This document shows positions 27,701 through 35,966 of a stretch of 64,000 nt of DNA, piece after piece (the stretch's first letter is position 1; the number at the start of each line of letters is the position of its first letter). The notes under the pieces were generated by a model. That model had not been told where the DNA came from. It saw only the letters and a program-made list of their open reading frames with translations, and did not search any database. The stretch spans positions 62,001 through 126,000 of the forward strand of contig PDUC01000027.1 in the NCBI GenBank assembly GCA_002747255.1. Direction: 5' to 3'. Position numbers and translations under genes: made by a program. Source of the DNA: Acidobacteriota bacterium. GTDB lineage: Bacteria; Acidobacteriota; Holophagae; Acanthopleuribacterales; Acanthopleuribacteraceae.

Positions 27701-28393
27701 ATGAACAAAGAAGAGGCAAATAAAAATCGAGCAATAGAGGCTTTTCTCGAACATGAACACGCGGGATTACCCAGTTCAAAACTGAACCTGGTGTTTGCGC
27801 GTTCAGGAGTAGGGAAAAGCTCTTTTGCTGTCAACTTCGGTTTGGATTATGCACTTAAGAGCCAACAGGTATTGCATTTCAGTGTTGGCATGACATCCGA
27901 AAAAATCCACGAGTATTACCACGAGATCTTTTTAGACATGGCGAAAGCAAACAAATTATCTGCCAATGACTGGAGAACAGTGGAACACCATTTCACAGTG
28001 ATAACTTACATCAAACCAGACAACCTTTTCAAAAAAATGGAAGCTGAAATCAAAACACTTATTGAAGATGCAGGCATGTCACCCAAGCTGATAATCGTTG
28101 ACGGTGTTGACTTTAGTGAGCGCTCCAAGAGCAAGCTCAAGCTGTTTGAAGAAATAGCAGAGCATCAAAACATTCCCATACTTATGACCCTACGCATTCA
28201 TCGCAAAGAAGACGGAGCGCTGGCTATCGAGGAGCCACTACACCTGGCACAAGAATTTACAGATTCCATTTACCTTATGGACTTTGAAGACAGGAAGATT
28301 GTTATCAAACGCTATGCTCAATCGTCAGATACACCTTATGACCTACCCTTCTACGTCGAACCTCATACGATGCTTTTGAAAAAATTACCATAA
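27701..28393 (+). CDS. RecA/KaiC-like P-loop ATPase of unknown role
   Basis: 230-residue ATPase with Walker A ARSGVGKSSFAVNFGLDYAL near residue 35 and Walker B KLIIVDGVDFS near residue 130. LHFSVGMTSEKIHEYYHEIF resembles the DnaB/KaiC-type region after Walker A, and PILMTLRIHRK sits at a sensor position. No extra domain is visible. I use the ATG at 27701 (GAGGG 8 bases upstream); a start 12 codons earlier lacks a good ribosome site. It lies alone after the AT-rich stretch and ends at a bidirectional terminator shared with tRNA-Leu. DnaB-like replication or KaiC-like signalling relatives are both possible. Confidence 0.78.
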   Translation: MNKEEANKNRAIEAFLEHEHAGLPSSKLNLVFARSGVGKSSFAVNFGLDYALKSQQVLHFSVGMTSEKIHEYYHEIFLDMAKANKLSANDWRTVEHHFTVITYIKPDNLFKKMEAEIKTLIEDAGMSPKLIIVDGVDFSERSKSKLKLFEEIAEHQNIPILMTLRIHRKEDGALAIEEPLHLAQEFTDSIYLMDFEDRKIVIKRYAQSSDTPYDLPFYVEPHTMLLKKLP

Positions 28394-28475
28394 CAGATCA
28401 GGCACTTCACTCCAGCATTTCGCAGTCAGAAAGCTTTAAGAAAATGTCAGGGAAGTGAGTCTGCTATTCGATGAC

Positions 28476-28518
28476 AAAAAAAGCCCCGCAACTGGAAAAC
28501 AGATGCGGGGTTTTTTTT
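28476..28518. terminator. Bidirectional terminator between ATPase gene and tRNA-Leu
   Basis: CCCCGCA (28484-28490) pairs with TGCGGGG (28504-28510) around a 13-base loop. It is flanked by an A-run on the left and eight T on the right, so it serves the plus-strand ATPase gene and the minus-strand tRNA. Confidence 0.85.
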
Positions 28519-28521
28519 GTA

Positions 28522-28607
28522 TGGTGCCCAAGCCCGGACTCGAACCGGGATGACCGTCGGTCGCTACCCCCTCAAGATAGTGTGTCTACCAATTTCACCA
28601 CTTGGGC
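28522..28607 (-). tRNA. tRNA-Leu (anticodon GAG)
   Basis: Minus-strand 86-base tRNA including an encoded 3' CCA. Acceptor GCCCAAG pairs perfectly with CTTGGGC. The anticodon stem CTATC/GGTAG encloses loop TTGAGGG, so the anticodon is GAG (reads CUC/CUU). A long class II variable arm and the T-arm GGTTCGAGTCC are present. Confidence 0.97.
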
Positions 28608-28701
28608 TTTTAAGTTGTCAGCTTTGAGCCAAAAAACCAGCGGCTCTCTGTAAGGCTTGCTATGTTAACAAAAACTTTCTAAAAACTCAATCTACTTAAT
28701 T

Positions 28702-29250
28702 TTATTTTTCGGTGGGTTTTTTCGTGGTTTCCGCTTTTTTCTTTTCTTCTTTCTTCATCAGATCACGTTTGTGCATTTCCCTAATTTCTTCGGGAACTTC
28801 ATCACCTCTAAAAACTTCAATATCACCGATAACGTCGCTCAAGCTGCCCGCTTTCTTATTGCCGTCTTTATCAGTATAGATAACCTGGGCAGGTGTGCCG
28901 TCTTCCAAAACGGCAGGCACTTTCGATTCGCTGGATTCTGTTTTTTGCTCTTCTGGTGTGGAAACGGCAGTGGATTGCTCCGAGTTCGTTTCCACCGGTG
29001 TAAATTCATCTGCGATACTCTTGTCTTCGCTTTTGTGGAAAAGGGCGAGAGTCAAAGAGGTGAACATGAAGGCAATCGCCAAACCCGTTGTAAGCTTGGT
29101 GAGGAAGTTACCAGCTCCCTTCGCTCCGAAAACCTGTTGGCTGGCATTATCTGCCACACCAGTCAAGCCACCCGTCTTTCCATCTTGAAAGAGAATGACC
29201 AGAATGATTAATACACATATAACTACATGAGCTGAATAAATGAGAAACAT
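28702..29250 (-). CDS. secG: Preprotein translocase subunit SecG with long C-terminal tail
   Basis: Component of the SecYEG channel. The first 72 residues are classic SecG: two transmembrane helices around the conserved FQDGKTGGLTGVADNASQQV loop and FGAKGAGNFLTKLTTGLA. Ordinary SecG ends near residue 75-110. This one continues to 182 with an acidic/polar Ser-Thr-Glu linker, a small VIYTDKDGNKKAGSLSDVIG segment and a Lys/Glu-rich end. Lies next to tRNA-Leu, a common secG-tRNA arrangement. The tail's role is unknown. Confidence 0.93.
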   Translation of the reverse strand: MFLIYSAHVVICVLIILVILFQDGKTGGLTGVADNASQQVFGAKGAGNFLTKLTTGLAIAFMFTSLTLALFHKSEDKSIADEFTPVETNSEQSTAVSTPEEQKTESSESKVPAVLEDGTPAQVIYTDKDGNKKAGSLSDVIGDIEVFRGDEVPEEIREMHKRDLMKKEEKKKAETTKKPTEK

Positions 29251-29577
29251 AAGAGCTTCCTCCGAAGATTAGTTGGCGCCAGCCACAAGCGCGAAATCTT
29301 ATCACAACGCCACGGTGAATGGAAACCTTTTTTAACCCGAAAAGCTCAACTGGGCAATTGCAGACCTGTTAAACAATTGATTTTATGAATCTTGAACAGG
29401 CCATGACGCATTCGCAATATTTACCGGCTGCCTTGAAAAAACAAAGAAAAAGCACGCTCTAGTTTTGACTGCCCTGAGACAACTTCTTTTGCGGCATAAA
29501 ATAGATCAAGTTCCACCATTGAAAACTCTTGCCAAACGCGCTGATTGTTATAGAATGAGCCCGGCACAGGAGGCGAA
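29251..29577. other. Divergent promoter region, secG and S1-protein genes
   Basis: About 330 bases without a gene. Holds the plus-strand promoter described separately and must contain the secG promoter on the minus strand, which I could not pin down. Confidence 0.4.
29529..29556 (+). promoter_or_regulatory. Promoter for the S1-domain protein gene
   Basis: TTGCCA (29529-29534) and TAGAAT (29551-29556), 16-base spacing, 22 bases before the ATG with a perfect AGGAGG in between. Confidence 0.6.
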
Positions 29578-30978
29578 ATGACCGATAAAGAAAAAGATAT
29601 ACAGACAAACCAGGAAGAGGATTTTGCCGCCCTTCTTGAACAATACGAGGCTGATACCCTGACTCAGGTTGAATTGGGTGAAAAAGTGACGGGAAAAGTC
29701 GTACATCGCTCCAAAGAAAACCTGCACGTTAACATTGGCACACGATCTGAAGCCATTATGTCGCTGGAAGACCCGCGTACTGAGTCCATTGACATCGGTG
29801 ACGAAGTAACCGCGTATGTGGAAAAAACAGACGGTGAAATTGTCTTGAACCTGGACCCTATTGTGGGCCACGGCGACTACAGCACGATTCAGCAGGCACA
29901 CTACGCAGAAGAAGGACTTGAGGGAACTGTTATTGGCGTCAACAAAGGCGGGTTTGAAATCAACATCGCTGGAACAAAATGTTTTTGTCCTATCTCACAA
30001 CTCGATTTATCCCGTATTGAAACACCCGAAAAATGGATTGGAACCACTCGGGAATTCAAAATTATTGAATTGGATGAAAGGGGTAAGTCAGCCGTTGTGT
30101 CGCACAGGCAGTTGATCGTTGACGAGGAAAACCGAAAACGCGATGAGCTGAGAGCACGCATCCATGAAGGTGTCAAGCTCACAGGGAAAGTGGCAGAAAT
30201 CATGAAATACGGTGCTTTCATCGATCTTGGCGGCCTGAGGGGATTGCTTCACATCAGTGAAATTGCCCATTACAAGGTCAACAAGGTAGAAGATATCCTG
30301 CAGCTCAACCAGGACGTCGAAGTTCAGGTTGTACAAATTGAAAAAGACGAGAAAGGTCGGGAGCGGTTTAAACTATCGCGCAAGGCGCTCATACCCAATC
30401 CATGGGAAATCCGGGAGTTTGAAGAGGGACAAACCCTGAAAGGAACCCCATTGAGAACAGCCCCGTTCGGCGTCTTCGTCAAAATAGAAGAAGGCATTGA
30501 AGGGCTCATTCCCAAACGCCTCCTGAAACAAGCAGGAAAGCAGATAGACATCGAAGAAGTAGAGCTTCACACAGAAGCTGAATTCATTGTTGTGGAATGT
30601 AACAAGAACGAGCAAAAGCTCACTTTGGCTTACCCCGGCTGGGATGAGAAACCGCAATCTCATCTAAAGGTAGGGGAAAAACTGAAAGCAGAAGTTGTCA
30701 AAGTCATTCAGGCGGGTGTTCTCGTTCAAGCTCTTGAGGATCCAGCCCGCGGACTTCTGCCCAAACGGTTCCTCGAGAACATGAACCACAAGAAAATGGT
30801 CGCGGGTTTCCCGGTTGGCAAGGAACTTGACCTGGTGTTGGAAAGTATTGACGACAAAGGGCGTTACACCTTTGAAACCCTCAACAAGAAGAACGATGTC
30901 GACACACAAACGCTTGAAAAGTATTCCGATCAAGCCAGCATCGCTCACAATCCGTTTGCCGACTTTTTCAAAAAGTAA
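29578..30978 (+). CDS. S1 RNA-binding domain protein (five repeats), ribosomal S1-like
   Basis: RNA-binding protein of 466 residues made almost wholly of S1 OB-fold repeats starting near residues 37 (GEKVTGKVVH), 118 (LEGTVIGVNKGG), 200 (GVKLTGKVAEIMKYGAFIDL), 283 (EGQTLKGTPLRTAPFGVFVK) and 364 (VGEKLKAEVVKVIQAGVLVQ). The third and fourth are the most canonical, with GAFIDLGGLRGLLHISEIA and EGIEGLIPKRLL. It could be a shortened ribosomal protein S1 or a paralogue; E. coli S1 has six repeats. AGGAGG precedes the ATG. The downstream lipoprotein gene follows by 19 bases with its own ribosome site and may be co-transcribed. Confidence 0.88.
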   Translation: MTDKEKDIQTNQEEDFAALLEQYEADTLTQVELGEKVTGKVVHRSKENLHVNIGTRSEAIMSLEDPRTESIDIGDEVTAYVEKTDGEIVLNLDPIVGHGDYSTIQQAHYAEEGLEGTVIGVNKGGFEINIAGTKCFCPISQLDLSRIETPEKWIGTTREFKIIELDERGKSAVVSHRQLIVDEENRKRDELRARIHEGVKLTGKVAEIMKYGAFIDLGGLRGLLHISEIAHYKVNKVEDILQLNQDVEVQVVQIEKDEKGRERFKLSRKALIPNPWEIREFEEGQTLKGTPLRTAPFGVFVKIEEGIEGLIPKRLLKQAGKQIDIEEVELHTEAEFIVVECNKNEQKLTLAYPGWDEKPQSHLKVGEKLKAEVVKVIQAGVLVQALEDPARGLLPKRFLENMNHKKMVAGFPVGKELDLVLESIDDKGRYTFETLNKKNDVDTQTLEKYSDQASIAHNPFADFFKK

Positions 30979-30997
30979 TTCTCTTAAGAGGAGAGAC

Positions 30998-31759
30998 ATG
31001 GGGGTAAATAAGTCAAAACACGTCAAGAATTGGCTGTCCCCTTTTCTCTCATGCACCCACGGAATACTTCTGTGGTGTCTGTTGATTTTTGCCCTTTTCC
31101 ATTTTGCATGCATGGATCTCACCCTCAAGGGGAAGATAGAGAAAGATGGTCGAATCACCATTGCCATGAATCTCAAGGCGGTGGATCAGGTACTGCAAAA
31201 CGCAATTAAAGAATCTTCCAGCCGACCTGACAGCTTTCTCTTCTTACGGAAGAACAAGCTCATTAAGCGAGTTGACAAGCTTGGCGGTCTTCTGTCTGTT
31301 TACAGAAATGAGCTCTCAGATGGCATAAGAACTGTTCAGCTGGAAATTCAACTGCTGCATCCGGAAGATCTCAATAAGTTGAGCCTGCTGGACCCCATGT
31401 CCTTAAATCACCAGGGTAACGGCGTCTGGCACTGGAAATTTGGCGATGTCCCGCTGGGTACCGCTTTGGGAGCCATGGATGAAACGTCTCTTCTTCAACA
31501 GATTGAGCTGCTCTCACCCATTTTGAAAGGCCTGAAGCTGGATATCCAGATAGAAGCACCTGAGGTTGCGAAAACAAACCTGCAAAAAAACAAAGGCAAT
31601 TTATACACCTATTCCATGGATTTTGATTCTCAAATTGCAGGGTTACAGACAAAAGGCAGACTGGTACATTACGAACGTCTGCTGGAGCCAAAACACCTGA
31701 TTATTCCGAACCTGCCTTTACCCAGACCTGAGTCCAATAAAGCGCAGAAAAAGCAATAG
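30998..31759 (+). CDS. Predicted lipoprotein of unknown function
   Basis: 253 residues. N-terminus has a long hydrophobic segment (about 22-37) ending HFAC with Cys38, a lipobox-like site. The mature part starts MDLTLKGKIEKDGRITIAMN, alternating beta-rich, resembling the LppM-like/DUF3153-type pattern of membrane-anchored sheet proteins, but I do not assign it. I chose the ATG at 30998 with GAGGAGAG upstream; the open frame runs further back but only inside the S1 gene. It is the second gene of a possible S1-lipoprotein-sigma-like-FHA run. Confidence 0.75.
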   Translation: MGVNKSKHVKNWLSPFLSCTHGILLWCLLIFALFHFACMDLTLKGKIEKDGRITIAMNLKAVDQVLQNAIKESSSRPDSFLFLRKNKLIKRVDKLGGLLSVYRNELSDGIRTVQLEIQLLHPEDLNKLSLLDPMSLNHQGNGVWHWKFGDVPLGTALGAMDETSLLQQIELLSPILKGLKLDIQIEAPEVAKTNLQKNKGNLYTYSMDFDSQIAGLQTKGRLVHYERLLEPKHLIIPNLPLPRPESNKAQKKQ

Positions 31760-31867
31760 TCTCAACATGGGGACGTGTCTTTACGCTTTTGCTCAAGAAA
31801 CACTCATTTTCTGGATGTAGTTCATTTTTCTGATATACTGTTTGAACCACACAGCAAGGGGAACTTC

Positions 31868-32464
31868 ATGGAAAGGCTCTTTTCGCCTGAAATGTTAACT
31901 GCGGAGTTGAGAAACCAAATCGTTGGCGCGTTGAAAGCTAAAACCGGCTTGCCCATGGAAATTTGCGAAGATCACACCAACAGTTCTGCCTTGCGAATCC
32001 TGAAAAGACATGAAAAAGAACCGCTCATGCTAACCGGTTCCCTCTTCAATTACTGGTTAACAGCGGCATACTGCCTTTTCCTTGAGGATCGTCGCCGCCT
32101 GGAAGGCATCCAGTTTGTCTCCAACAAGGCAAGAAGCAGGTACAGCAACTCCGATCAGTCCCTGGATTTTCTCGAAACCATTGCGGCTCCTGAGGAACAG
32201 AACCCTCACTATCAATTCACTATCAAGATGAAACTCCTCATTTTTGAAAAAGTAAAGAAGCTCATATCTGAACTGGAAGGTCACTGTTCAGAAACCCTTT
32301 TACTGCATCTTGAGTATCAGGCCCAAAAGACCAAGGCTTACCATATACTCAACCTTTCAAAAAGCACCTTTCACACACGCGTGAACCGGTGTAAGAAAAA
32401 ACTGAAAAAACAGCTTTTAAGCTCAAAAGAGTTCATCGAATACTGGGAAACCATTAAAGCCTGA
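31868..32464 (+). CDS. Sigma-70 region 4-like helix-turn-helix protein
   Basis: 198 residues. The C-terminal 60 residues have the region-4 helix-turn-helix look: ETLLLHLEYQAQKTKAYHIL then LNLSKSTFHTRVNRCKKKLKKQL, where a sensor helix is followed by a basic recognition helix as in ECF-like factors. The N-terminal two thirds (MERLFSPEMLTAELRNQIVG onward) do not show a clear region 2, so it may be an anti-terminator or a degenerate sigma rather than a true sigma factor. Start ATG has AAGGGGAA upstream. The next ORF begins 15 bases after its stop. Confidence 0.7.
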   Translation: MERLFSPEMLTAELRNQIVGALKAKTGLPMEICEDHTNSSALRILKRHEKEPLMLTGSLFNYWLTAAYCLFLEDRRRLEGIQFVSNKARSRYSNSDQSLDFLETIAAPEEQNPHYQFTIKMKLLIFEKVKKLISELEGHCSETLLLHLEYQAQKTKAYHILNLSKSTFHTRVNRCKKKLKKQLLSSKEFIEYWETIKA

Positions 32465-32479
32465 AACAGGAGGCGATCC

Positions 32480-32647
32480 TTGAATCAAAAAAGAGACCTT
32501 GAATACTATCGACCCCTCTTTGAATTCCTTGTCGAACGAATTAAGCGCCAGATTCTTATCCACAAGGAAACCGTCATCATCCCCGAACAAGATCGAAGGC
32601 AACAGGGAAAACAACCAATAAAAGGAAGTAAAAATGGGAACAGCTAA
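32480..32647 (+). CDS. Small 55-residue ORF with TTG start
   Basis: AGGAGG sits 6 bases before a TTG that opens a 55-codon frame beginning MNQKRDLEYYRPLFEFLVER, then a basic Lys/Gln/Arg-rich end. Helical first half, charged second half, no known domain. It overlaps the first codons of the FHA gene by 14 bases, so it is placed to couple translation between the sigma-like and FHA genes. Neither neighbour's frame explains the perfect ribosome site. It could equally be a leader peptide. Confidence 0.6.
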   Translation: MNQKRDLEYYRPLFEFLVERIKRQILIHKETVIIPEQDRRQQGKQPIKGSKNGNS

Positions 32648-34271
32648 TTTAAAGAACCTCTTCAATCTTGAAGCCGTCAATCGGTTCTTTGAAAACCTCC
32701 TCGAGAAAAAAGTACCCCATCTTGTGTTTGACTACTCAGATCATTCCGGACAGCTTCAGGGTATCGATATGGTGCAACAGGTCGGGAAAACAGCTGAACA
32801 GGAAAAGGTCATTGTCTCTACGGATAAAATATACCTTCATGAATGTTATGTAGTCTACCTGCACGCGGAAGACTATCAGCGGCTGTCTCCCCTGTTCAAT
32901 GAAATAGAAAAAGACACCCTCGAACACCTGAAACAGATTGCGGATGAGCGCAATTACATCACAAAAGGATCCTTTCAAGTTGAATTCTCTAAAAATGAGA
33001 AAGTCAAAGCCGGCAGCATCATCGTGGTTTCTTCTCCCAGAGCCCAAGTCGCTAAAACGGTGTTAAATTTTCTTGAGCTGCCGGAGGACACGCCATTGGA
33101 CTGGGAACAGCAGGCTTTTTCCGTCGGCCGGAAACACGATCAGGCTCTCAAGTCCATTTTTGAACTCCTCGATCGCGGACAGTACAAACCGGCAATCAGT
33201 CAATGCACCGAGTTCATACGAGCCTTCCCCGAAATCAAAATCGCCCGAACACTGCTGGTACTCATCCATTTTCTCGCAGCGGATGAAACTGGCGGCTTGA
33301 GAGCGCTCAACGAAGAAACCGATTTGGCCGCTGTTCCGTATGGAAACGCATTGAAAAGCATGGGTTATCTGGCTATCAGCGATATTCGCGCAGCGGAGAA
33401 ATCAATCCATTCCTATTTCAAAAAGCAGGGAGATGACATTGCCTATCTGATGAAGGCTCTTGTCTGCGGACATCAGGGCAGCAAGAAAAAAGCAGACCAG
33501 TATCTCGGAGGCGCTTTGGCCATCAATCCTGAGCTTGAACCTCTCATCAAACATTTCTGGGATGCGGACTTTGTATCCAAACTCAAGAAAATGCCTGCAG
33601 CGGCATCTCAATCCGCTCAAAAGCCCCTGGCCTTGCGTCTCATCGATGTGGACAGCAATCAATCAACGGTCATCAACTATCAAGCTCATAGTGAACTGTT
33701 CTTCACACCGCACAAAAAACGCATGTCCAGGTATTTTCTCAGTTTTGCAGACGTACGGCCTGGCATGCCTCCACCTGAAACAAAAAAACTTACGGTGAAG
33801 AGCGGCGGGGGAAAACTGCTTGGTCACTTCCAAAACGGAGAGACATCCCTGTTTCAAGAAAACGCGCCACTTCACATCGAGGGCACGAATTGGCACTACA
33901 GCAAGAGTGCCGGGGTGAAACCGGAAAACTGGAAAGAGGACAGCCAGCGAAACTTCAGCCAGACCTGTCATTGCCTGAAAATTTACCACTGTGAAAAAAA
34001 ACTCGAGCAGTGGTTCTTCACAGAAGACCGCACTTTGACGGTGGGGCGCAAGCCCCACGCGGGAAATGACTGGGTCATACCCACTGCCAGCATTTCCGGG
34101 TGCGCACACGGTGAATTTACCTGTGAACACGGTCAATTCTGGTTCACTGACCTGAAAAGTTCCAATGGAACCGTAAAAAACGGTAAGCTTTTTTCAGGTA
34201 AAACATCTCTTAAGCATGGAGATCTTCTCCAACTCGGAAGCACGTCACTTGAAGTTCATATTGGAGGTTAG
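32634..34271 (+). CDS. FHA-domain protein with TPR-like middle
   Basis: 545 residues. The C-terminal ~75 residues are a forkhead-associated phosphothreonine-binding domain: LTVGRKPHAGNDWVIPTASI with the canonical GR, then SGCAHGEFT in place of S-x-x-H and a KSSNGTVKNGK with the SNGT motif, then HGDLLQLGS. Residues about 170-320 look like a short TPR-like repeat array (AISQCTEFIRAFPEIKIARTLL, LMKALVCGHQGSKKKADQYL). The N-terminal 150 residues are unrecognised. GGAAGTAAA precedes the ATG. It is followed after 1 base by the CsgG-like gene. A Ser/Thr kinase partner is not in this window. Confidence 0.85.
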   Translation: MGTANLKNLFNLEAVNRFFENLLEKKVPHLVFDYSDHSGQLQGIDMVQQVGKTAEQEKVIVSTDKIYLHECYVVYLHAEDYQRLSPLFNEIEKDTLEHLKQIADERNYITKGSFQVEFSKNEKVKAGSIIVVSSPRAQVAKTVLNFLELPEDTPLDWEQQAFSVGRKHDQALKSIFELLDRGQYKPAISQCTEFIRAFPEIKIARTLLVLIHFLAADETGGLRALNEETDLAAVPYGNALKSMGYLAISDIRAAEKSIHSYFKKQGDDIAYLMKALVCGHQGSKKKADQYLGGALAINPELEPLIKHFWDADFVSKLKKMPAAASQSAQKPLALRLIDVDSNQSTVINYQAHSELFFTPHKKRMSRYFLSFADVRPGMPPPETKKLTVKSGGGKLLGHFQNGETSLFQENAPLHIEGTNWHYSKSAGVKPENWKEDSQRNFSQTCHCLKIYHCEKKLEQWFFTEDRTLTVGRKPHAGNDWVIPTASISGCAHGEFTCEHGQFWFTDLKSSNGTVKNGKLFSGKTSLKHGDLLQLGSTSLEVHIGG

Positions 34272-34272
34272 T

Positions 34273-35610
34273 ATGCACGGCACACTCAAATTCAAAACAT
34301 GTTGTCCCATTCTATTTTTTGTCATTTCCTTTTGCAGTTTTGGTTTTCAAGGTGATTCCACTCCCGATGTGGAGCCATTGACCTTCAAACACGGTCCTCA
34401 GTCTGTGGTCGTTGTTTATCAGGGCCTATCGCAATCCGCTTTTCAAACACAGGTCAAGTCTCTTCTCCAACAAGAGAAGCTGAACCTTGTCAGCCCTGAG
34501 CTTCTGGAGGATTTTCCCATAGCAGAGTTATCAGATCCTTCAACCTCTGATCTCGTTATGACTGCGTACAAAGATGCAGCCAGGGAGGCCGTGGCTCATC
34601 TCTGTTTGGTAAAAGGAACACCTCAAAAACCGGAAGCCTGGCTGTACAGCCTTTCATCGGGAGGCGTACTGTGGAGAAAAGAACTAAAGCAGTATAAAAA
34701 GCCCACACCCACCTCTAACGGGGGGTTCTACGAAACACAGGTGTTCGCGCTCGCCACTTCACTCTTTGAAAGCGCGCAAAAGTTAGATCCGGGCAGCGCG
34801 GTGATGGTGCCGGCAGTGTCTGGCGACAATTCGGAGCGAGCCATTCAGAGAGCCCTGGAAAAAGCCATTCTGGATCACTCGAACTACATGCTGGTCAACA
34901 GGGAGGAAATGGATACGCTGGGCAAGGAACAGCTTTTCAACGAATCTCCTTTCGTGGATCCGGAAAAAGCGGTTCAGATGGGTCGACTGGTAGGCGCCCG
35001 TTTCATGTTTGTTGCCAAAGCTCAAGCCAATTTCTCTCTGCCGGGATGGGTGTATCTGAAAGTGAGATTACGCGTGATCGATGTCCAGACAAGCAGACAG
35101 ATGGCCGAAGAAGTTGCCTCAAAATTCGCGATGCATGGGATCTGGTGGATCGGGCTCGCTGTCGTTGTCCTTTTGATTCTTCTGAAACTCCTTCGCTCTG
35201 GCGTCAAGTCAAAAGCTGAGGAAAAACAACGCAAACAGGACAGAGCGACACAAGCGTCACATCAAAAACACATAGAAACCATTGAATTGGAGGCAAACAA
35301 ATGGCCCTCCGTTATTGCCGCGTTCAGAAAAGAGGTTCGCCAAAAGCAGGGTCCGGATGAGGCCATGAAATTTCTCGAGGTTGAAAAGAAAATCGGGCTA
35401 CTGATCGATCGATTGCACAAATTACCCAGAGGACCTGAAGGCGTCATTACCGATGCCTCTCTCCACCTCAAACAGCTGAGACGTGTTGAAGACGCGGTGG
35501 CCGAAATGTCCCTCTACATTCTCAACCGGGATGGTTCGCCCCGGACATATTGTGAGCGCGTCATCCAGCAAATTCACTCACTTGAATCCGTATTAAACGA
35601 AATAAAGTAG
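34273..35610 (+). CDS. Membrane protein with CsgG-like domain
   Basis: 445 residues. N-terminal signal-like segment (about 10-26) ends the export region. Residues about 180-280 match the CsgG-type fold pattern: RAIQRALEKAILDHSNYMLV, then NREEMDTLGKEQLF, VDPEKAVQMGRLVGARFMFVAKA and LKVRLRVIDVQTSR. One strong transmembrane helix around 290-312 (IWWIGLAVVVLLILLKLL) is followed by a cytoplasmic Lys/Gln/Glu-rich helical tail. The orientation would put the CsgG part outside and the tail inside. The start has GGAGG 6 bases upstream and 1 base separates it from the FHA gene. The combination with FHA suggests a signalling/secretion role, not proven. Confidence 0.78.
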   Translation: MHGTLKFKTCCPILFFVISFCSFGFQGDSTPDVEPLTFKHGPQSVVVVYQGLSQSAFQTQVKSLLQQEKLNLVSPELLEDFPIAELSDPSTSDLVMTAYKDAAREAVAHLCLVKGTPQKPEAWLYSLSSGGVLWRKELKQYKKPTPTSNGGFYETQVFALATSLFESAQKLDPGSAVMVPAVSGDNSERAIQRALEKAILDHSNYMLVNREEMDTLGKEQLFNESPFVDPEKAVQMGRLVGARFMFVAKAQANFSLPGWVYLKVRLRVIDVQTSRQMAEEVASKFAMHGIWWIGLAVVVLLILLKLLRSGVKSKAEEKQRKQDRATQASHQKHIETIELEANKWPSVIAAFRKEVRQKQGPDEAMKFLEVEKKIGLLIDRLHKLPRGPEGVITDASLHLKQLRRVEDAVAEMSLYILNRDGSPRTYCERVIQQIHSLESVLNEIK

Positions 35611-35966
35611 CCGTTCCCTGCCAAACAAAAAAAATGGCGCTATCGTCTGGCAGGCCAAAAGGTTTGCCACGGCCTGCTGCCGTTCTTCGGCTGTCAATTA
35701 TTACAACAAAGAGCACTTTCACAGTGGAATTAGCGTAAGCGATATTTTAACTGGCCTATTTGGCTTTGATCATAGCCAATAGCTGAGCGATATGGCTATC
35801 CGGTTCTTATGGGAAAGGGTGGTTAGTGTGATTTTCGAAGTGATGGGTTCCCTTCGTGAAGGCTCCAGGTTAGGACTTTCACCTCCAAATCTATAATAAG
35901 CATTTCGAACACACCTCTCGCCGGTGAACTCTGTGCGATGTCTTAAATGCGAATAGCTGCAGAGAA
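35611..35966. other. Intergenic, possible repeat remnant
   Basis: About 350 bases with no clear gene. Near 35740-35800, TTGGCT and AGCCAA inverted and AGCGATAT repeated give a patchy repetitive look. A minus-strand 68-codon frame here has odd composition. I could not decide whether it is a mobile-element scar. Confidence 0.3.

Noticed and set aside
35740-35960. Possible integron attC or insertion-sequence scar
   Set aside because: Short inverted bits only; no attC core sites, transposase fragment or target duplication recognised.
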